Source: Lepturacanthus savala (taxonomy: Eukaryota > Chordata > Actinopteri > Scombriformes > Trichiuridae). From it: a stretch of 64,000 nt of DNA. The translations under genes were made by a program, and so were the position numbers. The notes under the pieces were generated by a model. It worked only from the letters and a program-made list of their open reading frames with translations, had not been told where the DNA came from and ran no database searches. Below, piece by piece: positions 27,175 through 41,432 of this stretch; positions within the stretch are counted from its first letter, which is position 1, and every line of letters starts with the position of its first letter. The stretch covers positions 9,632,434 to 9,696,433 of the forward strand of contig CM060477.1 of assembly GCA_030544235.1 (NCBI GenBank). Direction: 5' to 3'.

Positions 27175-27252
27175 GATAATAATAATAATAATAAGTTTAT
27201 TTATACAGCACCTTTCAAGAGCAGATGTCGCAAAGTGCTTCACAATGACAAA
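27175..27252. repeat. (AAT)n plus 'TTTATTTATACAGCACCTTT' dispersed repeat tail
   Basis: An AAT repeat followed by GTTTATTTATACAGCACCTT and CAAAGTGCTTCACAA is a combination scattered widely in fish genomes, usually as the tail of a retroposon. Only the fragment is visible here. Confidence 0.5.
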
Positions 27253-29017
27253 CATACAAAAACTATGAAACAGATATTAGATGTGAAAACGCAAGGTAAA
27301 AGCAGAAATAAAGAAAACAAAAGCAATTCTAAATAAACAAATCTTGAGCTGTTTTTTTTAAAGGTGTCCACAGATCCGAAGTCCAATGGGAGAGAGATCT
27401 ATCCATCCCTGTTTGCCTTTCTATTCATCCTTTTCTCTCTCCCTCCCTCCCCCCCACAAAGGAAGAAAGCCGAGGCAATAAAAAGCGCTCAAATGGTGAA
27501 ACATCTGCTGGGAGCATTTCAGCGCGGCCAAGAGCGTCTTAACTCCTCCTGAGCAACAATATGAGACCATTTTCTGGGCAGGGGCGACAGGGACTTAGAA
27601 AGAGATAAGAGGAGATAATGGCAGGATGGAGGTCTTTGGGGCTGCAAATGCACAATCCGGAGGTCCTCGCGGAGATGGGGGCGGGAAGGGAGGGACATGG
27701 GGAGGGGAGGATGGACGAGGGGGGGGTCTAGGAGGCCAAAGGAAAGTGGCTTGGTAAACAATGCCTCTGCATTAGCATGATAATCTGAAACTTGCCTTTA
27801 TTTGGATGAAGATGTAGGTTATACTGGGGGGAGGAGTGCATGCTGTGTGATTTAGTCTGCATCTGTATGTCTGCTGTGTGTTTCAGAGATGAGAAAATGC
27901 ACAATGATGTACAAAGGAGCCCATGGCCATGAATGTACAGACATGCAGTCGCAATATAGTTTAATCACTAAGCAGTGAATGCTCGGTTTTTAGAGGCTTT
28001 TTGTACATATTTAACCGCTCAACATGTATGAAACTCTGTCCAGCATACACAGGACATTTGTCACTACAGCCTTGATATGCAGTAAAAGTTATTGTGGGTA
28101 ATGTTATTTGAATGTAGGACAACTTTAGAACTTTATGACATTAAATGGCGTCATCATAAATGTTAAAAAAAGTAAAGACACCATACCTCTCCAGACAGAC
28201 ATGTTTCTTGTTTATGGCCCCGCTCAGGTCACCCACTGATTTATGTCTATAAAGCAGCTGAAGGGAAATTCAATGTGCCGCCATCCTGTAAAACACAGCG
28301 GCCACGGTCCAGCAGATGTCACAGCGTCTTGCTTTGATAAGCATAAGTTTATAGCCTCCAACTGCTGATTAAACATATCATACTATATGAACTGCCATTC
28401 AACATGATGCAAATGTATTTCAAAGCAGGATTATAATCACACACACACAAAATAATTCCCCCAATCTGTGATAAACAAGCAGCAGTTTGAGAAATGTAGA
28501 TGACAGCCAATAGAAGAACCATTTATTCATTCACATTTTAATTCTATAAGTATACAACAGATTTTATTGTCTTTCTTTTGATACCCTGCTATATGCTGGC
28601 TAAGGTGTCCAGACGTTTACTTCACTGTTTCATCAATCATTCTTCAACTTGTCTGTTTCTCCTGTCATTAATCTGCATTTCTTACCCCCTGGATTCCACA
28701 GATTTAAATCTGATGACAGTTTAAAGTTAGCAGTGAATCACGTGCAGCCAGTGGTCAGCCTATTTTCCTTCACCACAGTTATAATTAGAGCACTACAGTA
28801 CTTAGGTCTACATCTTTTATGAGTAATATTGCGTCCTCTGTTTTGTAATGGCAGCATTAGTAAATGTAATGGCTCTTGGAAACTGTGATAAAAAAAAATA
28901 AAGATTAAACCTCTTGAGTCTGGAGAGAGGGATGGCATCCTAAATGTTTCCATTCAGACTCATGGCAACAATTAATCAACCATGTTCTAGCATGGAGCAG
29001 AGAAATGAGGCTGTGTG

Positions 29018-29046
29018 CATGTGTGTGTGTGTGTGTGTGTGTGTGT
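29018..29046. repeat. (GT)n microsatellite
   Basis: A pure GT run inside a 700-bp zone holding three more TG or CA arrays. Confidence 0.9.
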
Positions 29047-29467
29047 CTGTCTGACAGTAACGTTACTATCTAGAGAAAAACAGCCGGTGTGCAGCGCACT
29101 GCGAGAATGTAATGAAGGGGGTGGTACTGTCTGCAATAAGGTTTCAAGACGACACACACACATGCTCACAGTCACACACATACACACCACTGTTGCATAT
29201 CCTCATCACATGCTCTTGTCATGTACTCCGAAAGTGAGAAGTAGCAACAGCTGGGTTTACCACCACGTCTGGGCAGGCAAGATGGACCTGGAAGTGTGCG
29301 TGTGTGTATGTGTGTGTGTACATGTGGTGTGTGTGTTTTCTTCACCCCTTTTTTGATTATAATGAACTTTTTCTCATCTACGTGGATGCATATGAATGTG
29401 AGTATATGCAGACTCGGTCTAGTTTGATATATCCATATGATATATGAAAGTATGAGTATCATTAAAA

Positions 29468-29470
<3 letters not shown>

Positions 29471-29536
<66 letters not shown>
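29471..29536. repeat. (GT)n microsatellite, 66 bp
   Basis: Pure GT dinucleotides. A (CA)n array lies 88 bp downstream, so the two can pair as an inverted repeat. Confidence 0.95.
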
Positions 29537-29537
<1 letters not shown>

Positions 29538-29623
29538 TGTTCAGGCGCCACTAGCTCTGATAAAAGCCCTTTGACACTCAGCTGTTTAACAGCTCAAACT
29601 GTCTTTGCTCAGTGGATTAATCA

Positions 29624-29660
<37 letters not shown>
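29624..29660. repeat. (CA)n microsatellite
   Basis: A pure CA run, complementary to the preceding (GT)n at 29471-29536. Confidence 0.95.
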
Positions 29661-29661
<1 letters not shown>

Positions 29662-29911
29662 CTGCAATGACCTCCACGACACCTCCGATACAGCCCTCCC
29701 GAATTTAACAAGGAATAACTTGCGACTAGGTGCGTGTGCATGTGTTAATGTGTGTGCGCATGCAAATTGAAGCAGTTACACACATATCCAGTGGCCTGCT
29801 GAGGGCGTCCTACTCCATTCAGCCCCTCTCCTCTGTATTTTAACACTGTAGTGACAGGTGCTGGTCCAAGAGACAGCATAGCTCCTTCATAGCTGGCACA
29901 CCACAGAGAGA

Positions 29912-30008
29912 GATTAGATTAAATTAGATTAGATATTGTTACTGTCATCGTACAAGTACAATGAAATGAGGTTTGAAACTCCCGTACACAATGCAGTAAA
30001 AGGACAGG
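29912..30008. repeat. (GATTA)n retroposon tail fragment
   Basis: GATTAGATT units are followed by ATATTGTTACTGTCATCGTA and GTACAATGAAATGAGGTTTG. This resembles the 3' tail of fish LINE/SINE families, where pentamer repeats precede 'TTATTGTCATTGTACAAGTA'-like sequence. No coding part is attached. Confidence 0.5.
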
Positions 30009-31373
30009 TTTGAAAAAAAATGCAAGGAGGAGTTTAAGAAACATTAGAAGTGAGAAACAGAGAGAGTGAACTTGAGTGTCACTGAGGAAAGGAAGGTTAC
30101 ATAAAAAAGGAGTTTGAAAGATGTGGAGCTACACCCTGCTCGCAGCTCTTTCAGCTCAAAAGGGGACGGGGCAGAGTGTTGAAAGTTTTTTCCGCAAGTC
30201 TTTGATTCTCCCGGTTTGCAATGTGACTCCTCATAAGCACAAAGATGAGATGAGCCCTTCAGTCTTTTTGCACCGGTCAAACAATACAAACCCCAGCAGC
30301 CAAATTGGATTCTATGGCCCCAATTCAACATGTTTGGTGGTTTCTGACGGTGTATTTTTAGTAAGAGTGTAACGTACGTTTCCTTTGTGAGAGCATGTAT
30401 AAATAAAGCTCATCTCTGGCCAGCGCACAAAATGATATAAATGCCACCCTCAAGATTCTTAGAAAGCATTGCCCATGAACTGTGTGTGCTCATTTGTGAT
30501 TGTGTGCCAGATTGTGTTTCCCACAGGGGTTAATAAGCTGTCTAACATATTCCAAGGTTTCACATGTGATTGAAAGAAAGATTTTTTTTTAATTCAGTAT
30601 TTTTATATTTGATTCATAACTCCTTATGAGATTGAATGACTTTTGGCTTCTGGCACTACTTGCCTCCTTATTATTTATTCACCACCAGCTGTTGAGTTTT
30701 ATTTCTGTCCAAAGCCAAATGCCAAAGTCAACTTTAAAAATACAGACCGAAAAAAAAAACAATACATTCTTCATTACTTTTGTTAATTTACTGAAGCTTT
30801 TCATCATTTTACTCATTCAGAAGTGCAGAAGAGCTGCTGGCCTTAGCCTTAGAAACATGTGACAAAGATGCTCCCCACAAACTTTTCCAACAAAAGAATT
30901 TCTATAACTTTCCATCACTTACAATGAAACACAAATGCCCACTCCACTTCACGATGAGAGTTTAACTGATAATGGTTGGAGCTACAGAAAATAACCACAT
31001 TTTGGTCAGCCAGGTGTGCTATCTGAACTTCACTTTCATTTTTCTCCTAGGACGAGGATCCAAGAAATATTCATTCATTATCCATTTATTGCTGAAAAGT
31101 CTACACTAATTGTGCTATAAGTTACATACTGTTTATTTGTTTTTAAATATACTATGTATTTACATATTGGGGGCATTTTATGCATTTTTCTTTTAGTGAC
31201 AGGGGAGAGATAACAGGAATATGAAAGCTACCAGGACACTGCAACTTTGTTCTTCACGGAAACTTGGAAATATGGCACAGTACAAGAGGTAAAATATGCC
31301 TTATATGAATATAAATTGTATATATAAATACTTTATCAGAATCCAAGAAGTTTTGTACCATATGTTTTTTTGT

Positions 31374-31374
<1 letters not shown>

Positions 31375-31471
<97 letters not shown>
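31375..31471. repeat. (TG)n microsatellite, ~96 bp
   Basis: The longest pure dinucleotide array in the window. Cys-Val and His-Thr repeat ORFs over it are artefacts. Confidence 0.95.
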
Positions 31472-31472
<1 letters not shown>

Positions 31473-34400
31473 CTGGGGATGGTACCAAAGTGTGTACCAA
31501 AAACTTGGCATGTCACTGAGGCCAGGTGCAGGGTTGGGCCGTAATCACGAGTATGGGTTCTGCTCAGGATAAACAGGGTCTCTTTCTCATCTCTCCAGGG
31601 GCCACCGTTTCCTGGTACTCTTTGTAATGGGAGGAACACGACATCACAACAGCAGAGGAGATCAAACGGTGGCCGTTTGCTGACTCAGGGTCAAGAAAAA
31701 CCACCAGTCGACTCGAAAACATGCGTGACTGACTGAGGTCAATCAGCACCGGGTGACGGAGATAGCGGCTTCATCAGAAGCAGCAGACGAAGCACGCAGC
31801 AGGTGTCACAAGTGTCGTTTATATGAATTTATCTATTTTGGAGCAACTTGTTTATCTCTTGCCATTTAAGCATTTGTAATCTTTTTTGTTCACATCTAAT
31901 GTCTTTAATATTTACTTAAGACTTTTTATTTCCATAAACTACGACTGTTATTACTACCATAGGACCAATACATCTGGGTATAATCTGTTTCAGTGAACCT
32001 GACCTTACAATCCTTCATCTAACCTAACCCCAGGACAAAAAAGTCTTTTTTTTTCCTCTTTAGAGTCTCTTTAGAATTCCCCCTTTAGCCTGTGATAACC
32101 TGCCATCCATCCCCACCCCCTCCCCTCTGCCTTGCGGGGCAGGAAGCAGAGCAGCTCAGACGTACTGTACAGTCCCTCGCGTCTGGGCCGGAACCAGGAT
32201 GTGTTGCTAGGCGCAGGGATGATTGTGTCAGCACTTGCTGGCCGCTTCGTTTCCTTACAGGTGATCTCCTGAATGGACAATGACAGATATACGTTTCCTG
32301 CTATTTTTCACTTCTGTAGGAGGGGATCAGAAAAACATGGGACTCGGTGACCACGGGGCCACCTCCGCAAAGAAAGCAGGCTCCCAAAGTGAGCGGAGCT
32401 TCAGGCCCGGTGAGACAAAGACATAGTCAGCCGGTCAGCCACGAGACCTCCCGGTGACCCGGTGACCTCAGACTGGAGGTGGGTGTTGGGTTCGGTCAAC
32501 GATGGTTACAAATCCGGTGCGGAGGGGGGGGGCGGCTAGAAGATGAGGAAATATTGAGGAAGCCACTCTTGATTTCTGACGCGTTTGATGAACTCTGATG
32601 GGTAGAAGGTCGAGGAGGATGAGAGGGTGATGGTGTGGCGGCACGAGGGAGGGGAGGGGGTTAGCGGGCAATGGCGTGTGGCAGGATAGCTGAGGTCGTT
32701 CTTTTGATTTACGATTTTTCAACTTTTTCCAACTGTGGAGACTGCAGAGTGTGTGCACAGCAGGGGAGGGGAAGAGAAGGGGGAGCGGGGATGGGAAGTG
32801 AAGGAGGGATGCGGCGGGACGCTGAAGTGGAGAGGTGGTCACGCTCTTTTGATTTATGACTGGGGTGATTAATGCCTAAGGATATTACCCCTTGGAAAAT
32901 TGCTGGCCCCTTGACTGAAATTGTGTTTTGCTACATGTCTGATAGGCAGGAGCGATTTGGCCTCCTTTTGTTTTGTGACGCCAACGTGAAGAGGGGTCAG
33001 CTCTTGTTCACTGAGTCAGAAAATATCTTTCTGATTGATTCTTAATGAGCACAAACTACAAGAGTTGCTTAAACAGATACATTTCAATAAAAAGAGAGAG
33101 AGATCCTTTTACTATGTTACCATCATCAATGGCAAAAAAATAATGAGATCACCAGTCTAGTAAAACTAGTGTTGACTGTTTAAGGCAAACTCTAAAAATG
33201 TCTCACACAATGGTATCATATCTATTACTGAAAGGCTGTTCCTTAAGATTATTGACTTAAAACGCACACAGTTAAATATAAACTGTTTTCTATATATAAA
33301 CGGTTTCCTCTCATTCACACTGCAGCTCTCTGGGCCAGACAGCCTGTCGACAAGCTGTAAATACAAACAATGCACCTAATCTTGTGATTTATCGTCTTAT
33401 AATGATAGCCACGGTCAGACGGCTTAAGTAAAGTTGTGTTTTTTTTATAGCCTATTTGAAAAATTCTTGACAACCACATACCTCAGGACTTATCTCTGTC
33501 TCTTTATATCAGACAGAGACTTTCATTCATGACATCTAAAAGTATGCACTTGTTTTTTTGTGTACCCACCCCCTGCAGAGCAACACAAGGAGGTGACGGG
33601 AAACACTAAGGTCAGCCATGGTCTGGGACCTCTGCACAGCCATCTTGTTTTCAGAAGACATAAATCACATGAAATCCACTGGTTCCTCTCCTCTTCAAAG
33701 GCCTTTGTTTTACAGCCTCAGCACAGAGGTTATCAGCAGGGCAGCGGCAATAGTGTGTATAATAGACCTACTTACACTGCCTGATAAGATGCATTGAGAG
33801 TTTGCGACTCTCTCTTTAGGCTATCAGTATAGTGTTTTTTCAGGCTTTGAATTATATCACATCAGTGTGACACCATCATCATTTTTCAACGCAAAATTGT
33901 CTGCCAGTACAAACCGTGGAAGAATTGTTTGGGTTCCTGTCTGTGAGTTTCTATGACTGACCCTGTCCAGGTGATTAAATAGCTCTGTGCTGCGGGTTTC
34001 AGCACCATCATCCCCGGCTGGATCAGAAGGTTATACACACAGCGGCGTACAGTAGATATTGATGTCGTCAATAAAAGTGTCTTGGAGTTATGTCAGCCGA
34101 CTAGACGCTCCAAGGTTAAGCGGTGTTAAGCACACCTTCCTCTCGTTAGACACTGTTTGTCTCAGTGTCAATCACGACATATGTCGGCCCCCCTTTTATG
34201 TTTGCCCGTTCACGTGCAAATGACGACTTTTCTTGCTCCCGCTGCCGTGCCCTCCCGCCCCGCCGCTATAATCGTAGGTCACCCTCACGGATCAGCGTGT
34301 GTTGAACCAAGGAGCGCTGCTGGGGAAGGAGGGGTTGGGTCGAGGGCATCGGCTATCGCTAATCACTAACACTATGACTAACGGTAGCGCTGTGGAAGCA

Positions 34401-37400
34401 GTAGCCTAGCAGCCGTGTGATCTCCAGCTAACCTTGCCCACGGGCCTCTTTTGTCTGCACGCCACACACGGCTGGCTCCATCCTCTCTCTCTTATTGAGC
34501 GGGTTGAGAGGGGGGGTTAAATCAATGGCGAATTGCTGGCACTGTTCTCAGGACAGTGACCGAAGCCCAGTCTGTTGGCCCCCTTTGCCTCCCTTCGACT
34601 GAACTCCCCCCTTCCTCCTGCCTCCCTCAACCAGTCCTCCATCCCTCAGTCACCACCACCCCCCCAGCCCCTCCTGTCTGATTGACACTTGAAAGGTGGC
34701 CGAGGACGGGGCCGGAGGCGATGTTCCACGCTCTGGAACCCTCCGTGCAGGGGAACAGCTGGTGACATCTGCAGAGAGGCCCACAAAAGGCAGTTGAAAG
34801 CGTGCAATCGTGCCCCCTCCTTCTCTTCTTCCCTTGTCTCGCTTGCTCTCTCCTTCTCTGTCTCTCATCCGGTGTCTCTCTAACCCCGCTCTCCCTCCTC
34901 GCTCTTTCTCTTTCATTCTCTGTGCTCTTCTCCCCCGCTTTTCTCCCTGCCTCAGATGTCCCCTCTATCTCCTAAGAGCCGGCCCTTTTGTCTAAAGCAG
35001 CGATACAGGGCACCCAAGCGCCTTTGAAACGCATGCTTTAAACTTGAAGAGCTTACTCCAGAGCATGTGTGTCTGTGCGAAAAGAAAGAGGGGGGACAGG
35101 GAGAAAAAAGGGAAAAAAGGGGGGGGAACAGCAAAACAGAAACACTTTCTCTCTTTAAAATAAACTCCCTCTAGTCATTTCATTTATTTATGTCTGCGTC
35201 TTCACTGAGAATCACCCAGAGTGTCTGTGTTTGATCTTCTTACATGGAAAACTATCGGCTGTATTGATATCCACGTGCACACGCCCAGTTAAAAGCTGCC
35301 TTTTAAGAGGCCCCATTGTCCCTGTTCAATGGCATTACCCCAGCTCAGCTCACAGTGAGTGCATGGGAAGCGGAAGGGGGTATCGACTCCCGTTAAAAGA
35401 ATCCAAACGCGTTCACTGACGAGACACACATCGCCCACAGGAATGTCAAACTTCTGACCCGCTCCCCCTCTCCATCTTTCTCTCTAATCGCTCCCTTTCT
35501 CTGTCCTAGAGTCAAAGGCTAACACTGTGCTATCTGTCCTAGAGAGCGTTTTTATGAGATTTCTCTCTTCAATATAGCTAATCATTTTACAAATATTTAT
35601 ATAAACCTCTTTGGCTGAATTTCTGCATAGTAGCTGTGATATGCATTGGAAACTTTTTAGTGTATGTGTACAATTGGATATCATCAGCGAAAAAAAAAAA
35701 AAAACTCTCCTCAAAACTCATCTGTTGCGCTTTTCCATCTGGCCACACCTGCCATTTCCACCCTCTTCCGCCTCGCTCCGTCTCGGTTACCTTCTCTCCT
35801 CCTCCTAAGAATGTTATGGTCAGGTCAAAAGGTCGGCGTTCTCCAGGTGCCCTCCTGGCATCAATATTTCAGAGCTGTGTGAATCCCTCCTTTCAGGGAG
35901 CCAGTCTTGCTGACTGAAGGTATCTTCAGGACCCAGGGGCCGGCTGACGGATGAGCACAAAGCACCCGTCAAGCCCCGAGCAGCGCCGCGGCTCGCACTG
36001 TTTGCGTTATGTGTGTGTTGGTGTGCACGTGAGCGCGCGTGTGTGTGTGTGCCTGTAAGCGGAAGGCTCGGGCAGCTCCCCTGCGGTCTCCTTTTGTTGG
36101 GCTAACCTGCTGTTTGAATGGAGTGGGCGCTGTGAGTGACAGAGGAAAGTGTAGCTGGCGGTAAAGTGAGATATTGACCTCTCAATCGCCATGGAGGGTG
36201 AACAGGGGGAGTAAAGCGGCCAACGCTTGTGTGTTTGAAAGGTGTTCGTAGCCTATAAATAAGATTGCCGGTCAAGGAAGGAAACCGGAATGTCTACGTC
36301 TGTTTGAATAGCTGCTTGTGTTTGTAAGCGCTATCTGGTCTCGGAGGGTTTGAAAGTAAACCGTTCCTGTCAGGTGAAGTGCCGGTGCTCCCAACCGACG
36401 GCTCCGCAGCAGCTAGCCGCTCTAGCTGCCCAGTAACATGAAACAAGATTCCCCCCAATGATAATATTCAGTTTCAGCTCTGCCAGCATGTCCTGTCTGC
36501 CCCTGTCCAGAGCCCCTCCAAGACAAAGGGGGAAGGAGCCTGGCGGGGGAACAGTAGCTTCTTGTTATTATGACATGTGGTAACATGAACTCCTTGGAAG
36601 ACTTCTCCTGTCATCCCGGCCTGAGGTCCTCTTTATTCCGCAGGCAGGGGACGCGGAGGTCACGACCTCCTGGACAGATTATGTTGGAACATGCCGCGCT
36701 GTGTTGAAACTGACTTGAATAAGTTTATTGGCTAAGCCAGTGACGGCCCTTTGTGCGGACTCCCTCGGGATGCTGAATACAGATTAGTCCGAGGATTGAC
36801 TATTCATGTCAGAGCTGGAGTTTAATCTCGTGTTCTGCTACTCGCTGTCTTTACTTTAGCTTGAGGAATTCTCGAGCATGAGTCAAAACGATGACAAAAT
36901 TGCAAATCCCGTTCTCTGGGAGTTCTTTCTGGTGTTTGTTACCGCGGGGCAAATTGGGGCACTTCTCTTCTTTTTTAAGCGTGATTTAAAGGAGTGCACA
37001 ATGTTCGTCACGGTGTCCTGCATCAAGCCTCGTTATCACCCTTTAAAGCGGAACAATAAATCAAAATTCGTATTCATGGATATCAAAGTGTCATCTCTGT
37101 TATGCCACGGGCATTGTTTCCTGTACAGAGTCAGCTATGGTATCTTACTGATGACCTGAGTCATTTTGATTCCTGGCACCTGTTGGAAACTCAATAAAAT
37201 CTCCACACACCCTCTTATTCTGCAGCAGCGTTTTCTTTTTTTTCCCTTCAACCATATTAGTATTTAACAGAGAAAGCAAAGTAAAGTTGAATTTGGCGAT
37301 TGCTAACAAAATGTATGCAGAAATTATAAAATAACGGTTTTCAATCGCGTATGTCTGGAGTCCTTGAAAACCTGTCAGGAAACATGCGACAACGCCCTCC

Positions 37401-39864
37401 TACAGGTCAGTCTGTTGGACAAAAAGTGTCAGTGACACTATTTTTAAAGTCTTGTTTGTTGCACTATTAATATTCTCACCCTGTAGTCCGTGGCAGGGTT
37501 CAAAGGCGCACGCCACGGTGTAGGAGATGACAAGTCTGCTGTGGCACCGAGCGAGCCAAAAAAGTGACAGCGACGTGGCCACTCTCTCTTGTTAACGAAA
37601 TAAATAAATGTGCTCTGAAAAGCCAATAAGCGCCGGGCGGGAAGCGGAGCCAAGGATCGCTGCGTCAAAAACAACCGCTTCAGCCATTAATCTCTCTAAC
37701 TCTCTTAGCCCCCCTTCTCACTTTCTCTCCCTCTCTCTCCTCTGAGAGAATTACTGCCATAGATGTATAATTCACGGTGGTTTGGCTTTAGAAGGCAGCG
37801 GTTCTGTTGGAAAACACTGTGACAGCCAAGTTAGCGCACCCTCTCATTCAACTCAGCCACCTGTTCACTGGGGAGGGGGGAAGAGAGGGATGCTTGATTT
37901 ATATTTCATCTTTCCTCCTAGTCTAATGACTTTGTCAGTTGGGGCTGAAAATTGTCTCATGTATTAAAGATGACACCTTAAAGGAATCCTAAAACCTTGA
38001 CATGATTGAACACTTAAACGGACACTTTTGGTTGTAGTTTAGATTGCTTGTGTCAAGCTTAACTCTTCAGCTCTCTATTCCCATGACCAACTCATCATTT
38101 CGAGTCCAATCAGTGTCATCAAGTTAAAAAGAATGGCAAAACTTTAGGCGTTTGAAACTCTGCTGAACACTTTGGCAGTGTTTCCCAGCCTTTCTCCTAA
38201 TAGCTGTCCTTATTCAAACAATATTACTCCTTCCTCATCCGAGAAGATTGAAGATATTTGCTTATGTGTGTGTGTGTGTACCTGCATCAGTGCGTGTGTG
38301 TATACGCGTCCCTGCCCATGTCAGCGGCATTTATTAGCGTGGCTTGATTTTTGGAGGTGAGGAGGAATAACAAGTTAGGGCTTTGGCAGCCGCACGCTCT
38401 CGCCCATCTGCGCGGCCCCTGCATCAGTCTCAGGGTTTCCTCGCCGATGATGAGGGCTGTCAGGGGCTTTTTAACCTCCTAACTGCTGCTCCCAACCGGC
38501 CCTAATCACACATTAATGACATCAGGAGGACCCCAGGGCTGGCCGCGTTGCTGCCTGCGCAGACAGAGTACTGATGAAGAGGGCAATTACCGACCAGCAA
38601 ATAGCATAACCTCCACTGATCTGTACAGGGGTTATGGGCCATTAGCGAGCAGGTTACGCTCACGAGATACAGCAGAAGCTTAAGGAAGGATCTGGTGCCG
38701 TGGGTAATTGGGGAGATGTGTGTGTGCGCGTGTGTGTGTTGGTGAGGAGGAGAGAGGTTTTATTATTCTTGTATGAAAGCAGTTTTTAGTGATTGTGTCC
38801 ATCTTCTTTGCAGTCTCACCTTTGACTAATAAGCGTGTGATTATAGATTACTATGCACAAGAAGTCTATCTGTGAAGCACCTCCGAGTGGGAAAACTATT
38901 CAGATTTCATCAAAATGTCTTTGATTTCTCCCAGACACACACACACATGCGCACACACACACACACTTGCCCTTTCACAGACTTCACGCTGCGCTCTCAG
39001 TCAGGTCCGTTTCCTAGCTTGGAGATGAGTGAGAGTGTTTGTATGAAATATTAACAGGCCATTTGCTCCTCTGCTCCTCTGTTTGAGAGCTGGATGTTGG
39101 CCCTGTGTCTCTACTCCCTCTTTGAGGCCATCTGGTGGGTACGGGCACCAGGGAGGTTTCCAGGAGGGGGCCCTGTCACCCAAGCAGGCCAGCCCAGAAA
39201 GCAGCACCGCCCTGGGGATCGATACACCCGACCTGCTGGGTGCGGAGCATCAAAGCTCTCCAACCTGCCAGATCACTGTACATGCTACAAGGGCCACAGA
39301 TATGTAAACGTTCGCTGCTTATCATCAGACCCTCGGGGAGCCGCCTCGGTCTTTGAGCCGCTTCTGAGGGGAGGGTTTTCACTGCAGTTTATGTGCTATT
39401 TATGTTAGCCTTTGTAGAACGGCATTTTTGGTCACAGAGCCCTTGACAAAATGCCCACAATCCCTTTGGAGAGATTTTTCCTTTTTCCTTTAAAAACGTG
39501 CGTCTCTTGTTCGGAAAAAATATATATATATAAATATACACTTTAAAGATGCTTTTCATTCACTCCAAAATTCTACCCCTAAAAATAAACTTTAAATTAA
39601 GAAATCGTTTTAAAAATGAAACCGAGACAAGTCCGAAGACGCTGCTGAATAAACACAACTAAAGAATCTTGATCTGCAGCGTAACACCACCAGCTTTCCT
39701 CTAATAACTGACATTAAACTGGCACCTAATCACAAAGGCGTGTCTCTCTGAAACAATAATAATTGCCACTGCATTTTTTTACCCATATAGTAATTGTAGG
39801 ATTTCACAGAAACCCTTTCCTTTCATGACATCAATCAAATACGCCTTGGAATAACTATATACAA

Positions 39865-39866
<2 letters not shown>
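31472..39866. other. Gene-free block, relatively repeat-poor
   Basis: Apart from CT-rich sequence at 34,800-34,950 and short TG runs near 36,010 and 38,265, this is mostly unique sequence. No transposon termini were recognised. It is a reasonable place to look for distal prox1 regulatory elements. Confidence 0.55.
38340..38700. promoter_or_regulatory. Candidate conserved non-coding element
   Basis: Unique, balanced sequence including CCCTAATCACACATTAATGA, AGGGCAATTACCGACCAGCA and GGTTATGGGCCATTAGCGAG. Its density of homeodomain-type cores in otherwise GC-moderate sequence resembles developmental enhancers. Confidence 0.3.
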
Positions 39867-39910
<44 letters not shown>

Positions 39911-39938
39911 CGCGCGCATAAGTGTGTGTGTGTGTGTT
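39867..39938. repeat. (TG)n-(CG)n-(TG)n compound array (Z-DNA candidate)
   Basis: A 34-bp TG run, then TATG, then alternating GC (39906-39917), then a further TG run. Alternating purine-pyrimidine with a CG core is the classic Z-DNA-forming pattern. Confidence 0.8.
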
Positions 39939-41374
39939 GACATCTGATGTCCTTGTTTTGGGTAATGGATTTGTCCCTGGCAGAGAGAGGGGCTGGGCCA
40001 GAGGCGGTCTTATGAGGCCCCTGGGTTAGGGAGGCTGCATTAGCCCACTGCTAACTGATTACTGATCAGACAGCTGGTGCGCACACACATGCACGGACAT
40101 GCCTGCGCACATACATATGTGCAGACCACATGGACGTACATACATACACGTGCACATGCACTTACGACCGCTCTATTACCGTAATTAAATGCGGCTGAAA
40201 TTAAAACGCACTAATGTAAACCGTCAGACACAGACGATGAAAAGTAATTGTAGGAGGCTTTAAGAAGCTCTGGTGTTATTCCTTTACACGCCAAAGCCGG
40301 CAGAGGAGATTTTCCTGGTGTCTGTAGTAATCTTTGCTTGTTTTAACAGGCTTTAAATGCATCGCCTGACCTAAATGAGCCCTATACGAAAGGCCCGTAG
40401 GAGAATAATGACATAGAGAAAAGATTAGATCTGTAATATAAAGAGGTGGATTAGCATTAGCGCAGTGGTTTTATCAGAAAGGCTGAATCACACTCATCTG
40501 CATTCCAGACCAACACTGGCCATCTCTCAGGCACAAACATTCATACACACACACACGACCAGAACTTGTTTTATCCATGTAGCACACACACACACACACA
40601 CATACACAACGTCTTGGCCCTCCTCTGCCTGGCCCGGCGTGTGCCAGGATACCGGTGCCATGAGTGTCCATGTGTGACGCTGGCAGCACCTGGGGCCTCA
40701 CAATAAAAATACAGCCATCATCAGAGGTCTTATTCACAGACCAGCACACCGTTACCTCTCAAACACACGAGTGCTCCGTACGATCCACTGGCCTGAATTC
40801 AAACACCATTTGATCTGTGTTTTACTGACACTAAAAGGAGGATTCTTTTTTTTTCATGTCAAGAAATATAAATCCTTAAAAATCATCTTGTTTTGAGGAT
40901 ATTGTAACCAAGTCTGGAGTCATACGGTCTGTTTTTGGCTTCGGGAAAAGTGATAGAAAAAGCCTTTCTCCATAAAGAGAGCATCCTATTACTGTGCACT
41001 GTGAACTACATTAAAGAGTCGGCATAGCCAAAGCACTAAAGCCACAAATGGCTCATGAATGTGTGACACAACGGAGAAGAATAGATTTGATAGTGTGTTA
41101 ATGGATGATCTTGTGTCAGTTTACACCCCATGGGAGCAGCTATACTGTATAGTGTATGCTCACAATAAGGCTCAAAGACTCTCTCTCTCTGTCTCTCTAA
41201 CACACATACACATACACCCACACACACACACACTCACACACATTTTTTCTTTGTTGCAAAATAAATTAAATAGAATTTAGAAAATTTGGATTGGGTTGAA
41301 TTTCTAAAGAGATTTAGATTTGTGTGTGTAAAGGTTTACTCAGCAGAAATAAAGGGATAAACTGTGTGTGCACT

Positions 41375-41383
<9 letters not shown>

Positions 41384-41421
<38 letters not shown>

Positions 41422-41432
41422 GGAGAGAGAGA
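41384..41432. repeat. (GA)n microsatellite preceded by TG
   Basis: A TG run passes into GA dinucleotides with one GGAGAGG interruption. Confidence 0.9.

Larger units (their letters stand above)
25051..31374. other. Gene-free block rich in TG/CA arrays
   Basis: Four TG or CA arrays between 29,015 and 29,660, two retroposon tail fragments and otherwise unique sequence. No gene was recognised. Confidence 0.6.

Noticed and set aside
31254..31639. His-Thr and Cys-Val repeat ORFs
   Set aside because: Both are frames of the (TG)n/(CA)n array.
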